A stretch of DNA of 40,942 nt from an uncultured Oscillospiraceae bacterium (GCA_934561515.1 CAKTGM010000016.1:1-40942), one strand, 5' to 3'. Shown: positions 23,765-33,185, counted from the first letter of the stretch. The notes: generated from the letters alone by a model not told the origin. Translations and numbers: made by a program.

Positions 23765-23793
23765 TTGCAATCGCAGAGAAAGTAGCATATAAT
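23765..23793 (+). promoter_or_regulatory. asnS promoter
   Basis: TTGCAA (23765-23770), a 17-bp spacer and a perfect TATAAT (23788-23793), 47 bases before the start codon. Confidence 0.8.
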
Positions 23794-23839
23794 ACACCTA
23801 TTATCCCGCAAAAACCCACAAAAGGAAGGAAAAATTACT

Positions 23840-25234
<1,395 letters not shown>

Positions 25235-25245
25235 GAAAAAGCACG

Positions 25246-25283
25246 AAAAGAGGGAGACACGAATGCTGTCTCCCTCTTTTTTT
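25246..25283 (+). terminator. asnS terminator
   Basis: 14-bp stem AAAAGAGGGAGACA / TGTCTCCCTCTTTT with a 7-base loop and a seven-T run, starting 12 bases after the stop codon. Confidence 0.92.
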
Positions 25284-25344
25284 GGCGGAATTTGGGGGCG
25301 GTGTATCGTTTCGTCTCACGCGCCGGGCCTTGGCGGCTATATGC

Positions 25345-25376
25345 GAAAGCACTTGACGGCAGGTGCTTTCCATTTT
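25345..25376 (+). promoter_or_regulatory. Stem-loop before the tail-fibre-like gene
   Basis: GAAAGCAC (25345-25352) and GTGCTTTC (25363-25370), then a CATTTTT tract. It resembles an attenuator or a terminator of read-through, placed 24 bases before the next gene. No promoter is obvious. Confidence 0.4.
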
Positions 25377-25399
25377 TGATAAGGGGAGTGGAAATTCAC

Positions 25400-25909
25400 A
25401 TGGAAACGACGAAAAACTACGGCCTTCCGAAGTGGGAAAAATCAGATTTCATCCAGATGAACGACTTCAACGACGCCTTTGCCAAGCTGGACGCGGCGCT
25501 CAGGCAGAACGCCGACGCGACGGCGGAAAAGGCCGACGACGCGGCGACGCAGCAGGCGCTGCGCAGCCTGCAAAGCAGCCTCGGCACGGGCGGCAGGACC
25601 TGCCGCATCGCCTGCGGCAGCTACACGGGCAGCGGAGAGTACGGCGAGGCGCACCCGAACACGCTGCAATTCGACTTTACGCCGGTGTTCCTTGTCGTCG
25701 GCTCGGACAGCTACGGCCTGATCGGCAGCAGCCGCTTTCTCCGTCCGCTGGCGCTCGGCAGCGACCAGTCGGGCAACCGGCAGGTGGTCAGCTGGGGGGA
25801 GAAGTCGGTCAGCTGGTATTTCCCCGGCGCGGAGAACGGCCACGTCTGGCAGAACAACACGAAGGACTACGTTTACCACTACGTCGCCATCGGCTACGAC
25901 GCGAAGTGA
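25400..25909 (+). CDS. Orphan phage tail-fibre/receptor-binding-like protein
   Basis: 169 residues from ATG 25400 (GGGGAGTG box about 9 bases upstream). Residues 1-40 (TKNYGLPKWEKSDFIQMNDFN, followed by AKLDAAL) match the N-terminal region common to tail-fibre proteins of clostridial prophages. A predicted coiled coil follows (about 27-60; Ala/Gln/Asp-rich). The C-terminal beta-rich part begins CGSYTGSGEYGEAHPNTLQFDF, a pattern known from phage host-recognition domains. No other phage gene is present: it sits between asnS and an S-layer gene with a strong terminator of its own. It could be a prophage remnant or a domesticated adhesin or bacteriocin part. There is no signal peptide, so export would need lysis or a special route. 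Confidence 0.6.
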   Translation: METTKNYGLPKWEKSDFIQMNDFNDAFAKLDAALRQNADATAEKADDAATQQALRSLQSSLGTGGRTCRIACGSYTGSGEYGEAHPNTLQFDFTPVFLVVGSDSYGLIGSSRFLRPLALGSDQSGNRQVVSWGEKSVSWYFPGAENGHVWQNNTKDYVYHYVAIGYDAK

Positions 25910-25916
25910 AGAGAAA

Positions 25917-25945
25917 AACCCCCGAGGCCAGATGGCCTCGGGGGT
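25917..25945. terminator. Terminator after the tail-fibre-like gene
   Basis: 12-bp stem ACCCCCGAGGCC / GGCCTCGGGGGT with loop AGAT. It is flanked by AAAA on both sides rather than a long T-run, and lies between convergent genes. Confidence 0.75.
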
Positions 25946-25989
25946 AAAACTTTATTGAGAGAAACAAACCCTCAAATATGAAGTTTTAA

Positions 25990-28815
25990 TTAGAACGCGC
26001 GGATATCCTCGAAAGTATCGAAGGTGACCTTGTAGGTACCGGTGGTGATCTGGTTGGCCAGATTCACGGTAGCGGCAGCGCCGTTGGCGGGAACCGTAGC
26101 GGTGAAGTTGCCGACCACAACGTAACCGTTGTTGTCGAGGCGGGACAGGGTAACAACATAGGTGCTATCCTTCACGCTGTTCTTGACATCGAGGACAACA
26201 GTGCGCTGATCGTTAAGCTGGATGCCGTTCACGTAAGCGGGAGCACTCTGAGAGCCATCGCTGCCCTGCTCGGCAAGGTCAACAATGTAGACAGCCTTGG
26301 CACCATAAGCGCCAGCGACCGTGACGGACTTGTCATAGACAACGTAGACGGCCTTGTTGCTCATGTCAGCCTTGAACTCGCCGTAAACAGGAGTCAGGCC
26401 AACGACGTTGTACTTGTTAGCGCCGAGAGCGAGGACCTCACCATCCCACAGGGCGGTAGCGTTGTTGGTGTTGGAGAAGTAGGCCAGAGCCAGGTTGTTG
26501 TAAGCGAGGGTGCCGATCTCGGTGTAGAGGTCAGCAATGTCAGACTTCGGACCCCAGATGTTGACGATCTGGCCGTCCTTGTAGTTGACGGTGAACATTC
26601 TGTTGACGTTCTGCTTAGCCCACTGCTCGACGTTGCTGTCGTTCAGAGCGGTGGCAGTACCGGCAGCAGTGTTGTACTTGACCTCGATCGTGCCGGGAAC
26701 GCCATCGACGATACCGGTGAGGACATAGTACTTGATGTTGTCGGACTTCAGAACGGCCTGAACGTTGGAGGAGGTGAGATAGAACATCTGCTTGCCGGTG
26801 GAAGCATCAGCAGTACCGGTGACGTAGACGTAGTCGGCATACAGGTCGCCGTCGAGGTTGACATAGTCGACCGTGGCAGTGCCGCTGTAGTTACCGATGT
26901 TCTCGTAGCCCTTCACAACAGTGTAGGTGAAGCCGGTCTCGAAGGTGCCGGTGCGGACCAGGAAGGTGGTGTTGCTGTTGACATAGATGGCCTTGAGAGA
27001 ATTGTTCTCCATGCCCTGGATGGCAGCGATACCGGTCTTGATGGTGGCCTTGGTGAGCTCGGAGTTAACAGCGCCGACGAAGACGTGCTTCAGAGAAACC
27101 GTGCCGTCAGCAGCGGTGGCAACGCGATAGAGGTGCTCGCCAACGAAGGGCTTGTTGTTCTGGAGAACGGTGGAGACGGAAGCGGGGTAAACACCGATGT
27201 TGTTGAAGGCATAAGCGAGAGGAGTCTTATCGATGTCGGTGACGACCTTCGTCTCGGAGGTGCCGTCCATGTAGCGCAGGGTAGCCTGAGCATAGCCGAC
27301 AGCCAGAGCGGGGTTCTGCCACTGGATGTTCTCAATGACAGCGTAGGTGTAAGCGGTAGCGATCAGCGTGTCGCCGATGAGATTGCCGTAGTTGTCGAAG
27401 TACCAGGTGTACTTGGCAGTGCTCTTGCCAGCCTGATCGAGTCTGAACCACTTGGCATCGTTGTAGTTCGTGCCCTCAACAGTGTGCTGCTTGGCGTTGT
27501 ACCACAGGAAGCTCTGAGCGCCCTCGATGGTCTTGGCAACGCCCTGGATCTCAGCGTAAACGGGGGTGACGTTGGAGCCAGCAGCGAGCTTGGCGAGGCC
27601 GGAGACGTTGTCCATGACAGCGCTGACCAGGACCATGTCGCCCTTGGCATAGTTGTAGTTCACATCTTCGTTGGTGAGGACCAGCGTCTGGCCAGCCTTG
27701 GTAGCGTCGCCCTGAACATAGCCGTTGTTGTAAACGTTGAGGGTGATGCGGGAGTCGGTCTTCAGGTGGCCGGCAGTGTCGAAGGTAGCCTCCTTGACGT
27801 CGGTGACGTTGGCAAGGAAGGTGTCGATCATGACGATGGAGTCATTGTCATAGACCTCGATCAGAGTGCCCTGAGCACCGAGCTTCTGGACAGTGTCCTT
27901 AGCCTCGATGAGGTACTGACCCTTGTTCACCGCACCGTTGGTGTAGGTGACGAAGGTCTTGTTGCCCTTCAGACCGTAAGCGGAAGCGATGTCGCACTCG
28001 GTGGTAGCAGCCTGGAAGGTAGCAACCGGAGTAGCCTTGATGGTGGCATAGACGACGGTCTTGCCGTTGGTCCAGGTGTAGAAGGGACGGCCGAACTCAT
28101 CCGTGTTGTTGGAGGTCTTGGTCAGGTTGAAGTTCTTTTCACCGAGGGTGAGGTTGGTCTTGCCGTTGAGGATGGCGGTCAGGTTGGTGTAACCGAGAGC
28201 CGGGGTGTAGTTGACCATGGGAACGTAAGCAGCGGTGCGGAACAGGAGCTCGGCGACCAGCTCGCGGGAAGCAGCGGCGTTGAGGTCAACACCCTTGACA
28301 TTCTTGAGAATGCCGAGCTGCTGCGCGGTCTGAGCGACGTGGAGCTGCCAGTCAGCGCCAACGAACTCGCCGTTCTTGTCGTAACCGACAGCGCGGAGGA
28401 TCATGGCGAGAGCCTGATAGCCGGTGACCTTGTCGGCGGGGCCGAAGGTCTTGGCATCGTAGCCCTTGATGAGACCGGCGTTGGCGCAGTAGCCGATGTA
28501 GCCAGCGGCCCAAGCAGCGCCAGTCATGTCACTGAACTTGTTGTAGGTGGCGTACAGGGAAGCCTGCTTGTCGGTCACGTCACCGGTGTAGAGACGGTAG
28601 ACGATCGCGGCGACTTCCGCACGGGTGATGGAGCCTTCCGGCTGGAAGGAGCCATCGGTGTAGCCCTGGAAAACCTTCATGCCAGCGAGAACATTGACAG
28701 CTTCGGCGTAAGTCTCGTTGACCTTATCGGCATCCTTGAAGGCTGCGTTGGAACCGACGACGGCCAGAGACAGAGTCATGACCAGCGCCAGAACCAGTGC
28801 GAGTAACTTTTTCAT
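25990..28815 (-). CDS. Major S-layer-type protein with N-terminal SLH repeats
   Basis: 941 residues. A signal peptide (MKKLLALVLALVMTLSLAVV) is cleaved near GSNAA. Three SLH repeats occupy about residues 25-205: FKDADKVNETYAEAVNVLAG with QGYTDGSFQPEGSITRAEVA, then KFSDMTGAAWAAGYIGYC, then a third, weaker unit around ADWQLHVAQTAQQLGIL. The rest (about 210-941) is beta-rich with no named domain. Codon choice is strongly restricted (GTC, ACC, AAC, GGC, CTG) and cysteine is very rare (two residues noted), both typical of highly expressed surface-array proteins. A long structured leader precedes it. It probably forms the paracrystalline surface layer bound to wall polysaccharide. Being the main S-layer protein is inference; an abundant adhesin would look similar. 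Confidence 0.88.
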   Translation of the reverse strand: MKKLLALVLALVMTLSLAVVGSNAAFKDADKVNETYAEAVNVLAGMKVFQGYTDGSFQPEGSITRAEVAAIVYRLYTGDVTDKQASLYATYNKFSDMTGAAWAAGYIGYCANAGLIKGYDAKTFGPADKVTGYQALAMILRAVGYDKNGEFVGADWQLHVAQTAQQLGILKNVKGVDLNAAASRELVAELLFRTAAYVPMVNYTPALGYTNLTAILNGKTNLTLGEKNFNLTKTSNNTDEFGRPFYTWTNGKTVVYATIKATPVATFQAATTECDIASAYGLKGNKTFVTYTNGAVNKGQYLIEAKDTVQKLGAQGTLIEVYDNDSIVMIDTFLANVTDVKEATFDTAGHLKTDSRITLNVYNNGYVQGDATKAGQTLVLTNEDVNYNYAKGDMVLVSAVMDNVSGLAKLAAGSNVTPVYAEIQGVAKTIEGAQSFLWYNAKQHTVEGTNYNDAKWFRLDQAGKSTAKYTWYFDNYGNLIGDTLIATAYTYAVIENIQWQNPALAVGYAQATLRYMDGTSETKVVTDIDKTPLAYAFNNIGVYPASVSTVLQNNKPFVGEHLYRVATAADGTVSLKHVFVGAVNSELTKATIKTGIAAIQGMENNSLKAIYVNSNTTFLVRTGTFETGFTYTVVKGYENIGNYSGTATVDYVNLDGDLYADYVYVTGTADASTGKQMFYLTSSNVQAVLKSDNIKYYVLTGIVDGVPGTIEVKYNTAAGTATALNDSNVEQWAKQNVNRMFTVNYKDGQIVNIWGPKSDIADLYTEIGTLAYNNLALAYFSNTNNATALWDGEVLALGANKYNVVGLTPVYGEFKADMSNKAVYVVYDKSVTVAGAYGAKAVYIVDLAEQGSDGSQSAPAYVNGIQLNDQRTVVLDVKNSVKDSTYVVTLSRLDNNGYVVVGNFTATVPANGAAATVNLANQITTGTYKVTFDTFEDIRAF

Positions 28816-28969
28816 AGATGTTACTCTCCTTTCTTGAATTCCGCCCTTGCGGACGGTTTGGTTTGTCAGAAAAACGCGGTATCGGGTGTTTCTCGGCTTA
28901 CTTACCGTGGCATGCCGATCCCGTAACTAAGTCGGGAACGCGCCCTGTCCCACCTCTTTCTGCAATGAC

Positions 28970-28998
28970 ACCTTACCACAGCAAAAATTTCAAGTCAA
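28970..28998 (-). promoter_or_regulatory. Putative S-layer gene promoter
   Basis: TTGACT (28998-28993), a 17-bp spacer and the poor -10 TAAGGT (28975-28970). A weak -10 next to upstream repeats suggests activator dependence. Confidence 0.5.
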
Positions 28999-29013
28999 CG
29001 GTTTGCCCCCATC

Positions 29014-29031
29014 TGTAACAGACTTGTAACA
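29014..29031 (-). promoter_or_regulatory. Direct TGTTACA repeats, 11-bp period, upstream of the S-layer -35
   Basis: Read on the minus strand, TGTTACA occurs at 29031-29025 and again at 29020-29014, exactly one helical turn apart. The nearer copy ends 15 bases before the -35. This spacing is typical for dimers of OmpR/PhoB-family regulators. Confidence 0.5.
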
Positions 29032-29177
29032 TAGCCGCGCCTTTGTTACAGCTTGACATAATGCGCCGGAATCCGGCGTTATCCGTCAACCGGTATCATA
29101 TAGAATATGGGACGCGCCGCGGGCATCCATTTTTTCGCCAGAAATAGTTACAAATGGGAACAAAACGGCGAAAGGCA

Positions 29178-29206
29178 TAGTCAAAAGAAGCAAAGTCTGC
29201 TATAAT
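29178..29206 (+). promoter_or_regulatory. Promoter of the deacetylase-cdd operon
   Basis: TAGTCA (29178-29183), a 17-bp spacer and a perfect TATAAT (29201-29206). Confidence 0.65.
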
Positions 29207-29237
29207 ATCGGGGCAGAATTGAGAGGAGGAGATCGAA

Positions 29238-30497
29238 TTGAAACGATTTTTGACGCTGCTGCTGGGCGCGCTCATGGTGCTCTCGCTGCTGAGCGCCTGC
29301 GGCGGCAAGCAGAGCGAAACAGACGGTGATGCGGCCACCGGCGGCGAGACGCAGACGGACGACGCCCCCGACGGGAACGCCGACCCCTATGACGCGGTGC
29401 GCACCTACTGGCCGGAGGATCAGCTCACGCAGGCGTGGGGGCCGGAGCAGGTGGTGGAGCACCTCTTTTTCCACCCGGTCATCGCCTATCCGCAGTGGGC
29501 CTTCCACGACTGCAGCGCCAGTCAGGACCAGCGCTACGGCCTTGACGACTGGATGGTGACGGCGGACGAATACAAGAAGATATTGCAGTCCGTGTATGAC
29601 CGCGGCTACATCCTCGTTGCGATGGAGGACGTGTGGAGCGAGGTGACGGACGAGACCGGCACGCATATGGTGCGCAACACCCTCATGCTGCCCGAGGGCA
29701 AAAAGCCCCTCGTCATCAGCTTTGACGACGTGAACTACTATGCCTATATGCTCGACGAGGGCTTCACGAGCAAGCTCGTCGTCGGCGAGGACGGCGAGAT
29801 CTGGGCGCAGTGCACCGACCCCTACACGAACGAGACGTTCTTGACGAAGGAGCTCGACGCAACGCCGATTTTGGATGAGTTTGTCTACGAGCATCCCGAT
29901 TTTTCGCTGAACGGCGCGAAGGCCATCTTCTCGCTGACGGGCTATCAGGGGATACTCGGCTACCGCACGCAGGATGACCGCGACATCGCGGCGGATTCGC
30001 CCGACCGCCCGGCCTTCGAGGCCTACCGCGCGGGCGAGATCGAGGCGGTGAAGCCCGTCATCGCCCGCCTCAAGGAGACGGGCTGGACGTTTGGCAGCCA
30101 CACGTGGGGGCACATCCGCCTCGACAGCAAGCCCCTCCAGACCATCATCAACGACACCGAGCGCTGGGCGGACGAGGTCGGCTCGCTCGTGGGGCCCACG
30201 CAGATCCTGTTCTATCCGCACGGCGGGCGGCCCGACGGGGACGACTGGCACACGACCGGCGAGCGCTTCAAGTATCTGCAAAGTCAGGGCTTCCGCGTGT
30301 TCGCAAGCGTCGGCACGAGCTCCTTCAGCTTTGTCAAGCCCGACATCTCCGCCGTCATCTGCGACCGTCTGCACCCGGACGGCACAACGCTGCGCGGCAG
30401 CAAGCGCGTGCTGAGCTGGTATCAGCAGTTCTATGACGCAAAGGACATCATCGACCTCGACGTGCGCCCCGATCTCGGCGTGCGCTGGGACCAGTAA
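29238..30497 (+). CDS. Polysaccharide deacetylase-like lipoprotein (NodB fold), TTG start
   Basis: 419 residues. The signal peptide has lipobox LLSAC (Cys21), followed by an acidic linker (about 22-50), so it is an outer-surface lipoprotein. NodB motifs: ISFDD with D163/D164, H288-x3-H292 in SHTWGH (metal ligands), and FYPHGG. A large insertion (about 170-280) separates the first two motifs. Family members remove acetyl groups from peptidoglycan or other glycans. The TTG at 29238 follows a GAGGAGGAG box and gives a normal signal peptide; no ATG fits better. Cytidine deaminase follows after 11 bases. Envelope remodelling near the S-layer gene is a sensible but unproven role. Confidence 0.85.
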   Translation: MKRFLTLLLGALMVLSLLSACGGKQSETDGDAATGGETQTDDAPDGNADPYDAVRTYWPEDQLTQAWGPEQVVEHLFFHPVIAYPQWAFHDCSASQDQRYGLDDWMVTADEYKKILQSVYDRGYILVAMEDVWSEVTDETGTHMVRNTLMLPEGKKPLVISFDDVNYYAYMLDEGFTSKLVVGEDGEIWAQCTDPYTNETFLTKELDATPILDEFVYEHPDFSLNGAKAIFSLTGYQGILGYRTQDDRDIAADSPDRPAFEAYRAGEIEAVKPVIARLKETGWTFGSHTWGHIRLDSKPLQTIINDTERWADEVGSLVGPTQILFYPHGGRPDGDDWHTTGERFKYLQSQGFRVFASVGTSSFSFVKPDISAVICDRLHPDGTTLRGSKRVLSWYQQFYDAKDIIDLDVRPDLGVRWDQ

Positions 30498-30508
30498 GGA
30501 GGCTTATC

Positions 30509-30919
30509 ATGACGATCGAAGAGCTCAAGGCCAAGGCCGTTGCCATGCTGGACATGGCCTATGTGCCCTATTCCCACTTTCCCGTCGGCGCGGCGCTCGA
30601 ATGTGACGACGGCGCGGTCTTCACCGGCTGCAACATCGAAAATTCGAGCTACGGCCTCACAAACTGCGCCGAGCGCACGGCGGCCTTCAAGGCCGTGAGC
30701 GAGGGACACCGCCGCTTTGCGCGCATCGTCATCGCCGGACGCAGCGACGATTACTGCTACCCCTGCGGCGCGTGCCGCCAGGTGCTCTACGAGTTCGGCC
30801 CTGAGATGGAGGTCATCTGCCTCAACAAAAAGGGCGAGGAGAAGCGCCTGCATATCAAAGAGCTCCTGCCCTATGGCTTTGACCAGACGTGGCTCGAGAT
30901 CGACGGGAAGAAAAATTGA
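30509..30919 (+). CDS. cdd: Cytidine deaminase
   Basis: 136 residues, normal for the homotetrameric class. The zinc site is C53-A54-E55 in TNCAER and P-C86-x2-C89 in YPCGACR; E55 is the catalytic acid. The substrate-binding segment FTGCNIENSSYGLT precedes it. It converts cytidine and deoxycytidine to uridine and deoxyuridine in pyrimidine salvage. Ribosome-binding site AAGGAGG. It is co-transcribed with the deacetylase lipoprotein gene by position, although no functional link is evident. Confidence 0.95.
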   Translation: MTIEELKAKAVAMLDMAYVPYSHFPVGAALECDDGAVFTGCNIENSSYGLTNCAERTAAFKAVSEGHRRFARIVIAGRSDDYCYPCGACRQVLYEFGPEMEVICLNKKGEEKRLHIKELLPYGFDQTWLEIDGKKN

Positions 30920-30921
30920 GC

Positions 30922-30956
30922 AAAAAAAGAGAGCGGCAGTGCCGCTCTCTTTTTTG
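30922..30956. terminator. Bidirectional terminator after cdd
   Basis: 16-bp arms AAAAAAGAGAGCGGCA / TGCCGCTCTCTTTTTT. It serves cdd and the convergent DUF4097 gene. Confidence 0.92.
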
Positions 30957-30960
30957 CGCT

Positions 30961-32376
30961 TTAGTTGCTGCCGGAGGGGGAGGCTTTGATCGTCAGCGTG
31001 CCGCTGACCGTCGAGACCTCCAGCTCGCTCACCGTGCCGCCCTCGAGCGCGGGCACGGTGTAGTACGTTTCGCGGTCGCCGCAGGCGATGAGCGTGCCCT
31101 CGCGCTCGGTGAGCGCGGAGTCGAAGGAACCCTTTTCCGTTTCGTAGTCGAGGGTGAAGCCGTCCTGCGCCGGGAGCGTCAGATGGATGCCGCCGCTCTC
31201 CGTTTCGGCATCGAGGCGCAGCGCGCGCTCGGAAGCCAAAATCAGGTCGCCGCTGACGCTTTCAAAATCCAGCGTGCCGAGTGCGCCGGCGATATCCACC
31301 TTGCCGCTCGCGGTTTCGATCTCGGCATTTTTCGCATCGCCCGCAAGCTCGATCGCGCCGGAGACGGTCGAGAGCTCGACCTTCCCCCATGTGCCGTCCA
31401 CCACGCCGACATTGCTGCTCACCGTCTCGATCTCGACCGCGGGGCAGCTTGCGCACATCACGCGCGCGTCGCCGCTGACGGTCGAAAGGTCGATCTCGCC
31501 GGAAACGTCCGCGCTTACATAAATGTAAGCGTCCGTCGTTTCGACCTCGATCTTCTCAAAGTGACCGGCGCTGACCAGCTCCCTTGGAAGTCCCACGTCG
31601 AGATACTTTTCCCTATCATAGCTGCCGCGGTAAGCGTCGCCGAGGAAGCGGATGCGCAGCGTGTCGCCATCGATCGCGCAGACCATCTTCTCGCTTTCGG
31701 CGAGCGCGGCGGCGGATTCCTCCTTTACGCTGATCTGTGCGCTCTGCTCGGCGGCATAGATGTTCACGCCGCCGCCGCGCCACGAAATGTCGATCTTGCG
31801 GATGTCCTCGCTCTCGCCGATGCTGAGCACCGCGCCCGTGTGGAGATTTTCGCTGCCCGCCGCTTTCGTGCAGAAGGAGTAGAACGCCCTGCCGCAGTAG
31901 TCCTCCGTGTCCCACTGCGCGTCCACCTCGAAGATACCGACGCTCGGGAATAATTCAGCAGTGTACGTTCCGTCGTCCTGCCGCTGCACGCTCAGCTTTT
32001 CGGCCTTTGCCTGCGTGTCACCCCAGCACTGCTCGCTCCAGCAGCGCAGGATGACGGAATCGGGCGCACAGTCGCCGAAGGAAAGCGTCACGGTATAGTG
32101 GAAGGACGCCGACACCGCGATGGGCATTTCAAGGATCGGCGTCATGTCGCGGCAGATTTCGTCCAGCGGATGCGCGCCGTCGGCGATCACGCCCGTGCGC
32201 TCGCCGCTTTTGAGGATGTAGTCCCAGTCGTAGCTGCCGCTGTGCGCGGTGATGCTTGCGCCCTGCGCGTTCGTTACCGTCAGCTCCGGCGGCTCGGTGG
32301 GCGCGGACTTTGCGCCGCAGCCCGCGAGCGCCAGCGCCATCACCGCGCAGAGGAGAAGGGAAATGAGTCGTTTCAT
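30961..32376 (-). CDS. DUF4097-type beta-helical lipoprotein
   Basis: 471 residues. Signal peptide with lipobox LALAGC (Cys20), so surface-attached. Residues about 30-185 are an unrecognised N-terminal domain that contains four of the cysteines. From about 195 on, repeated strands of the type IEVETxD / IDLSTVSGDARV / VELSTVSGAIEL / IETASGKVDI / LDFESVSGDLIL build a right-handed beta-helix, as in DUF4097 putative adhesins. Function is unknown; family members occur with PspC-like and ECF-related envelope-stress genes. It has its own transcription unit, with a weak ribosome-binding site (GAGGA) 10 bases before the start. Confidence 0.8.
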   Translation of the reverse strand: MKRLISLLLCAVMALALAGCGAKSAPTEPPELTVTNAQGASITAHSGSYDWDYILKSGERTGVIADGAHPLDEICRDMTPILEMPIAVSASFHYTVTLSFGDCAPDSVILRCWSEQCWGDTQAKAEKLSVQRQDDGTYTAELFPSVGIFEVDAQWDTEDYCGRAFYSFCTKAAGSENLHTGAVLSIGESEDIRKIDISWRGGGVNIYAAEQSAQISVKEESAAALAESEKMVCAIDGDTLRIRFLGDAYRGSYDREKYLDVGLPRELVSAGHFEKIEVETTDAYIYVSADVSGEIDLSTVSGDARVMCASCPAVEIETVSSNVGVVDGTWGKVELSTVSGAIELAGDAKNAEIETASGKVDIAGALGTLDFESVSGDLILASERALRLDAETESGGIHLTLPAQDGFTLDYETEKGSFDSALTEREGTLIACGDRETYYTVPALEGGTVSELEVSTVSGTLTIKASPSGSN

Positions 32377-32448
32377 GGCGGAGTCCTCGCTTTCTGTGTC
32401 GTTATGATAATAGACGGGCGGGGAGGGGGAAAAGTTCCCGCCGGGATG

Positions 32449-32492
32449 GAAAAAGCGCGGGAAGGGGGCGGCGTGCCGCTCTCTTCCCGCGC
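32449..32492 (-). terminator. Terminator of the 194-residue gene
   Basis: Outer stem GCGCGGGAAG (32455-32464) / CTTCCCGCGC (32483-32492) with a GC-rich inner hairpin, then TTTTT on the minus strand. Confidence 0.75.
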
Positions 32493-32496
32493 CGCC

Positions 32497-33081
32497 TTAC
32501 AGCTCTGACGACATGAAGCCCCCGCGCAGCCAGTTGGCAAGCTCGGCCGGGGTGCCGGGCACGCCGATGGTGGCAAACTCCGTGCGGGAGGGGATCATCT
32601 CGGCGTTGTCCGAGCTTTCCGCCCACTGCACGCGCTGCAAAATCTCCTCATGGCAATTCTCGAGCGCGCCCTCGGGCGCGGGGCGGTATTGCAGCAGGAT
32701 GGTCACATAGCGGTTGTCGCTCGTCCAGCGGCCGAAGTTCGTCGTGGGCTTGCGCCATTTCCAGAGACACTTGTTGTCCTTTTGCCGCTTGAGCTTCAAA
32801 TAGCCGTTCTCGATGTCCTGCGTGCAGCGCATGAGCCAGATGACATGATAGCCCGCGCGCTGGAAATGCGCGCAGACGTCAAAAAAGGCTTCGTCCATCA
32901 AAAGTCCGTCCTGCAGCATCATGACGAAGTGGTTGATCTGCACATAGGCCGTGACGGTCCGGCCGCCCTCGGTGATGGGGACATTGCGGCATTCGCTCGG
33001 CACGATCGCGCGCCACTGCTCCTTCCACGCCGAGGTCGTAGACTGAACAAGGGGGGCTTTTTTCTTCTTCCAAAACAGCAT
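32497..33081 (-). CDS. Unrecognised protein of 194 residues
   Basis: Starts MLFWKKKKAPLVQS from ATG 33081, with a GGGAG box 7 bases upstream; an in-frame ATG 44 codons earlier lies upstream of the promoter and is rejected. The protein is soluble, without signal peptide or membrane segments, rich in Trp (about 9) and with basic patches (LKLKRQKDNKCLWKWRK). Segments such as VQINHFVMMLQDGLL, AGYHVIWLMRC and RYVTILLQYRP suggest an alpha/beta core. I cannot assign it to a family. It has its own good promoter, divergent from the apbE operon, and its own terminator. Confidence 0.75.
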   Translation of the reverse strand: MLFWKKKKAPLVQSTTSAWKEQWRAIVPSECRNVPITEGGRTVTAYVQINHFVMMLQDGLLMDEAFFDVCAHFQRAGYHVIWLMRCTQDIENGYLKLKRQKDNKCLWKWRKPTTNFGRWTSDNRYVTILLQYRPAPEGALENCHEEILQRVQWAESSDNAEMIPSRTEFATIGVPGTPAELANWLRGGFMSSEL

Positions 33082-33117
33082 GATGATCTCCCTTTCAGCA
33101 GTTGTCGTTCTCTTTTC

Positions 33118-33146
33118 ATTATACTGGAGCGGAGGGGCTTTCGCAA
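33118..33146 (-). promoter_or_regulatory. Promoter of the 194-residue gene
   Basis: TTGCGA (33146-33141), a 17-bp spacer and a perfect TATAAT (33123-33118). Confidence 0.75.
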
Positions 33147-33185
33147 GCATCGGCGGCGAATTTCCCCGCCAATGCTTTTTTTGCT

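Larger units (their letters stand above)
28816..29237. other. Divergent control region: S-layer gene and deacetylase operon
   Basis: 422 bases, no protein gene. From the left it holds the S-layer leader (about 150 bases, hairpins at 28841-28856 with a GCAA-type loop and 28919-28937), its promoter, two direct TGTTACA repeats, and a further TGTTACA at 29044-29050. An extended imperfect palindrome (29053-29089; core CGCCGGA-A-TCCGGCG at 29064-29078) and the deacetylase promoter follow. The region is lower in G+C than its surroundings. Confidence 0.65.

Noticed and set aside
27085..28806. Plus-strand open frame of 573 codons opposite the S-layer gene
   Set aside because: An artefact of the strong codon bias of the S-layer gene; no ribosome-binding site and low-complexity Val/Gly/Asp product.
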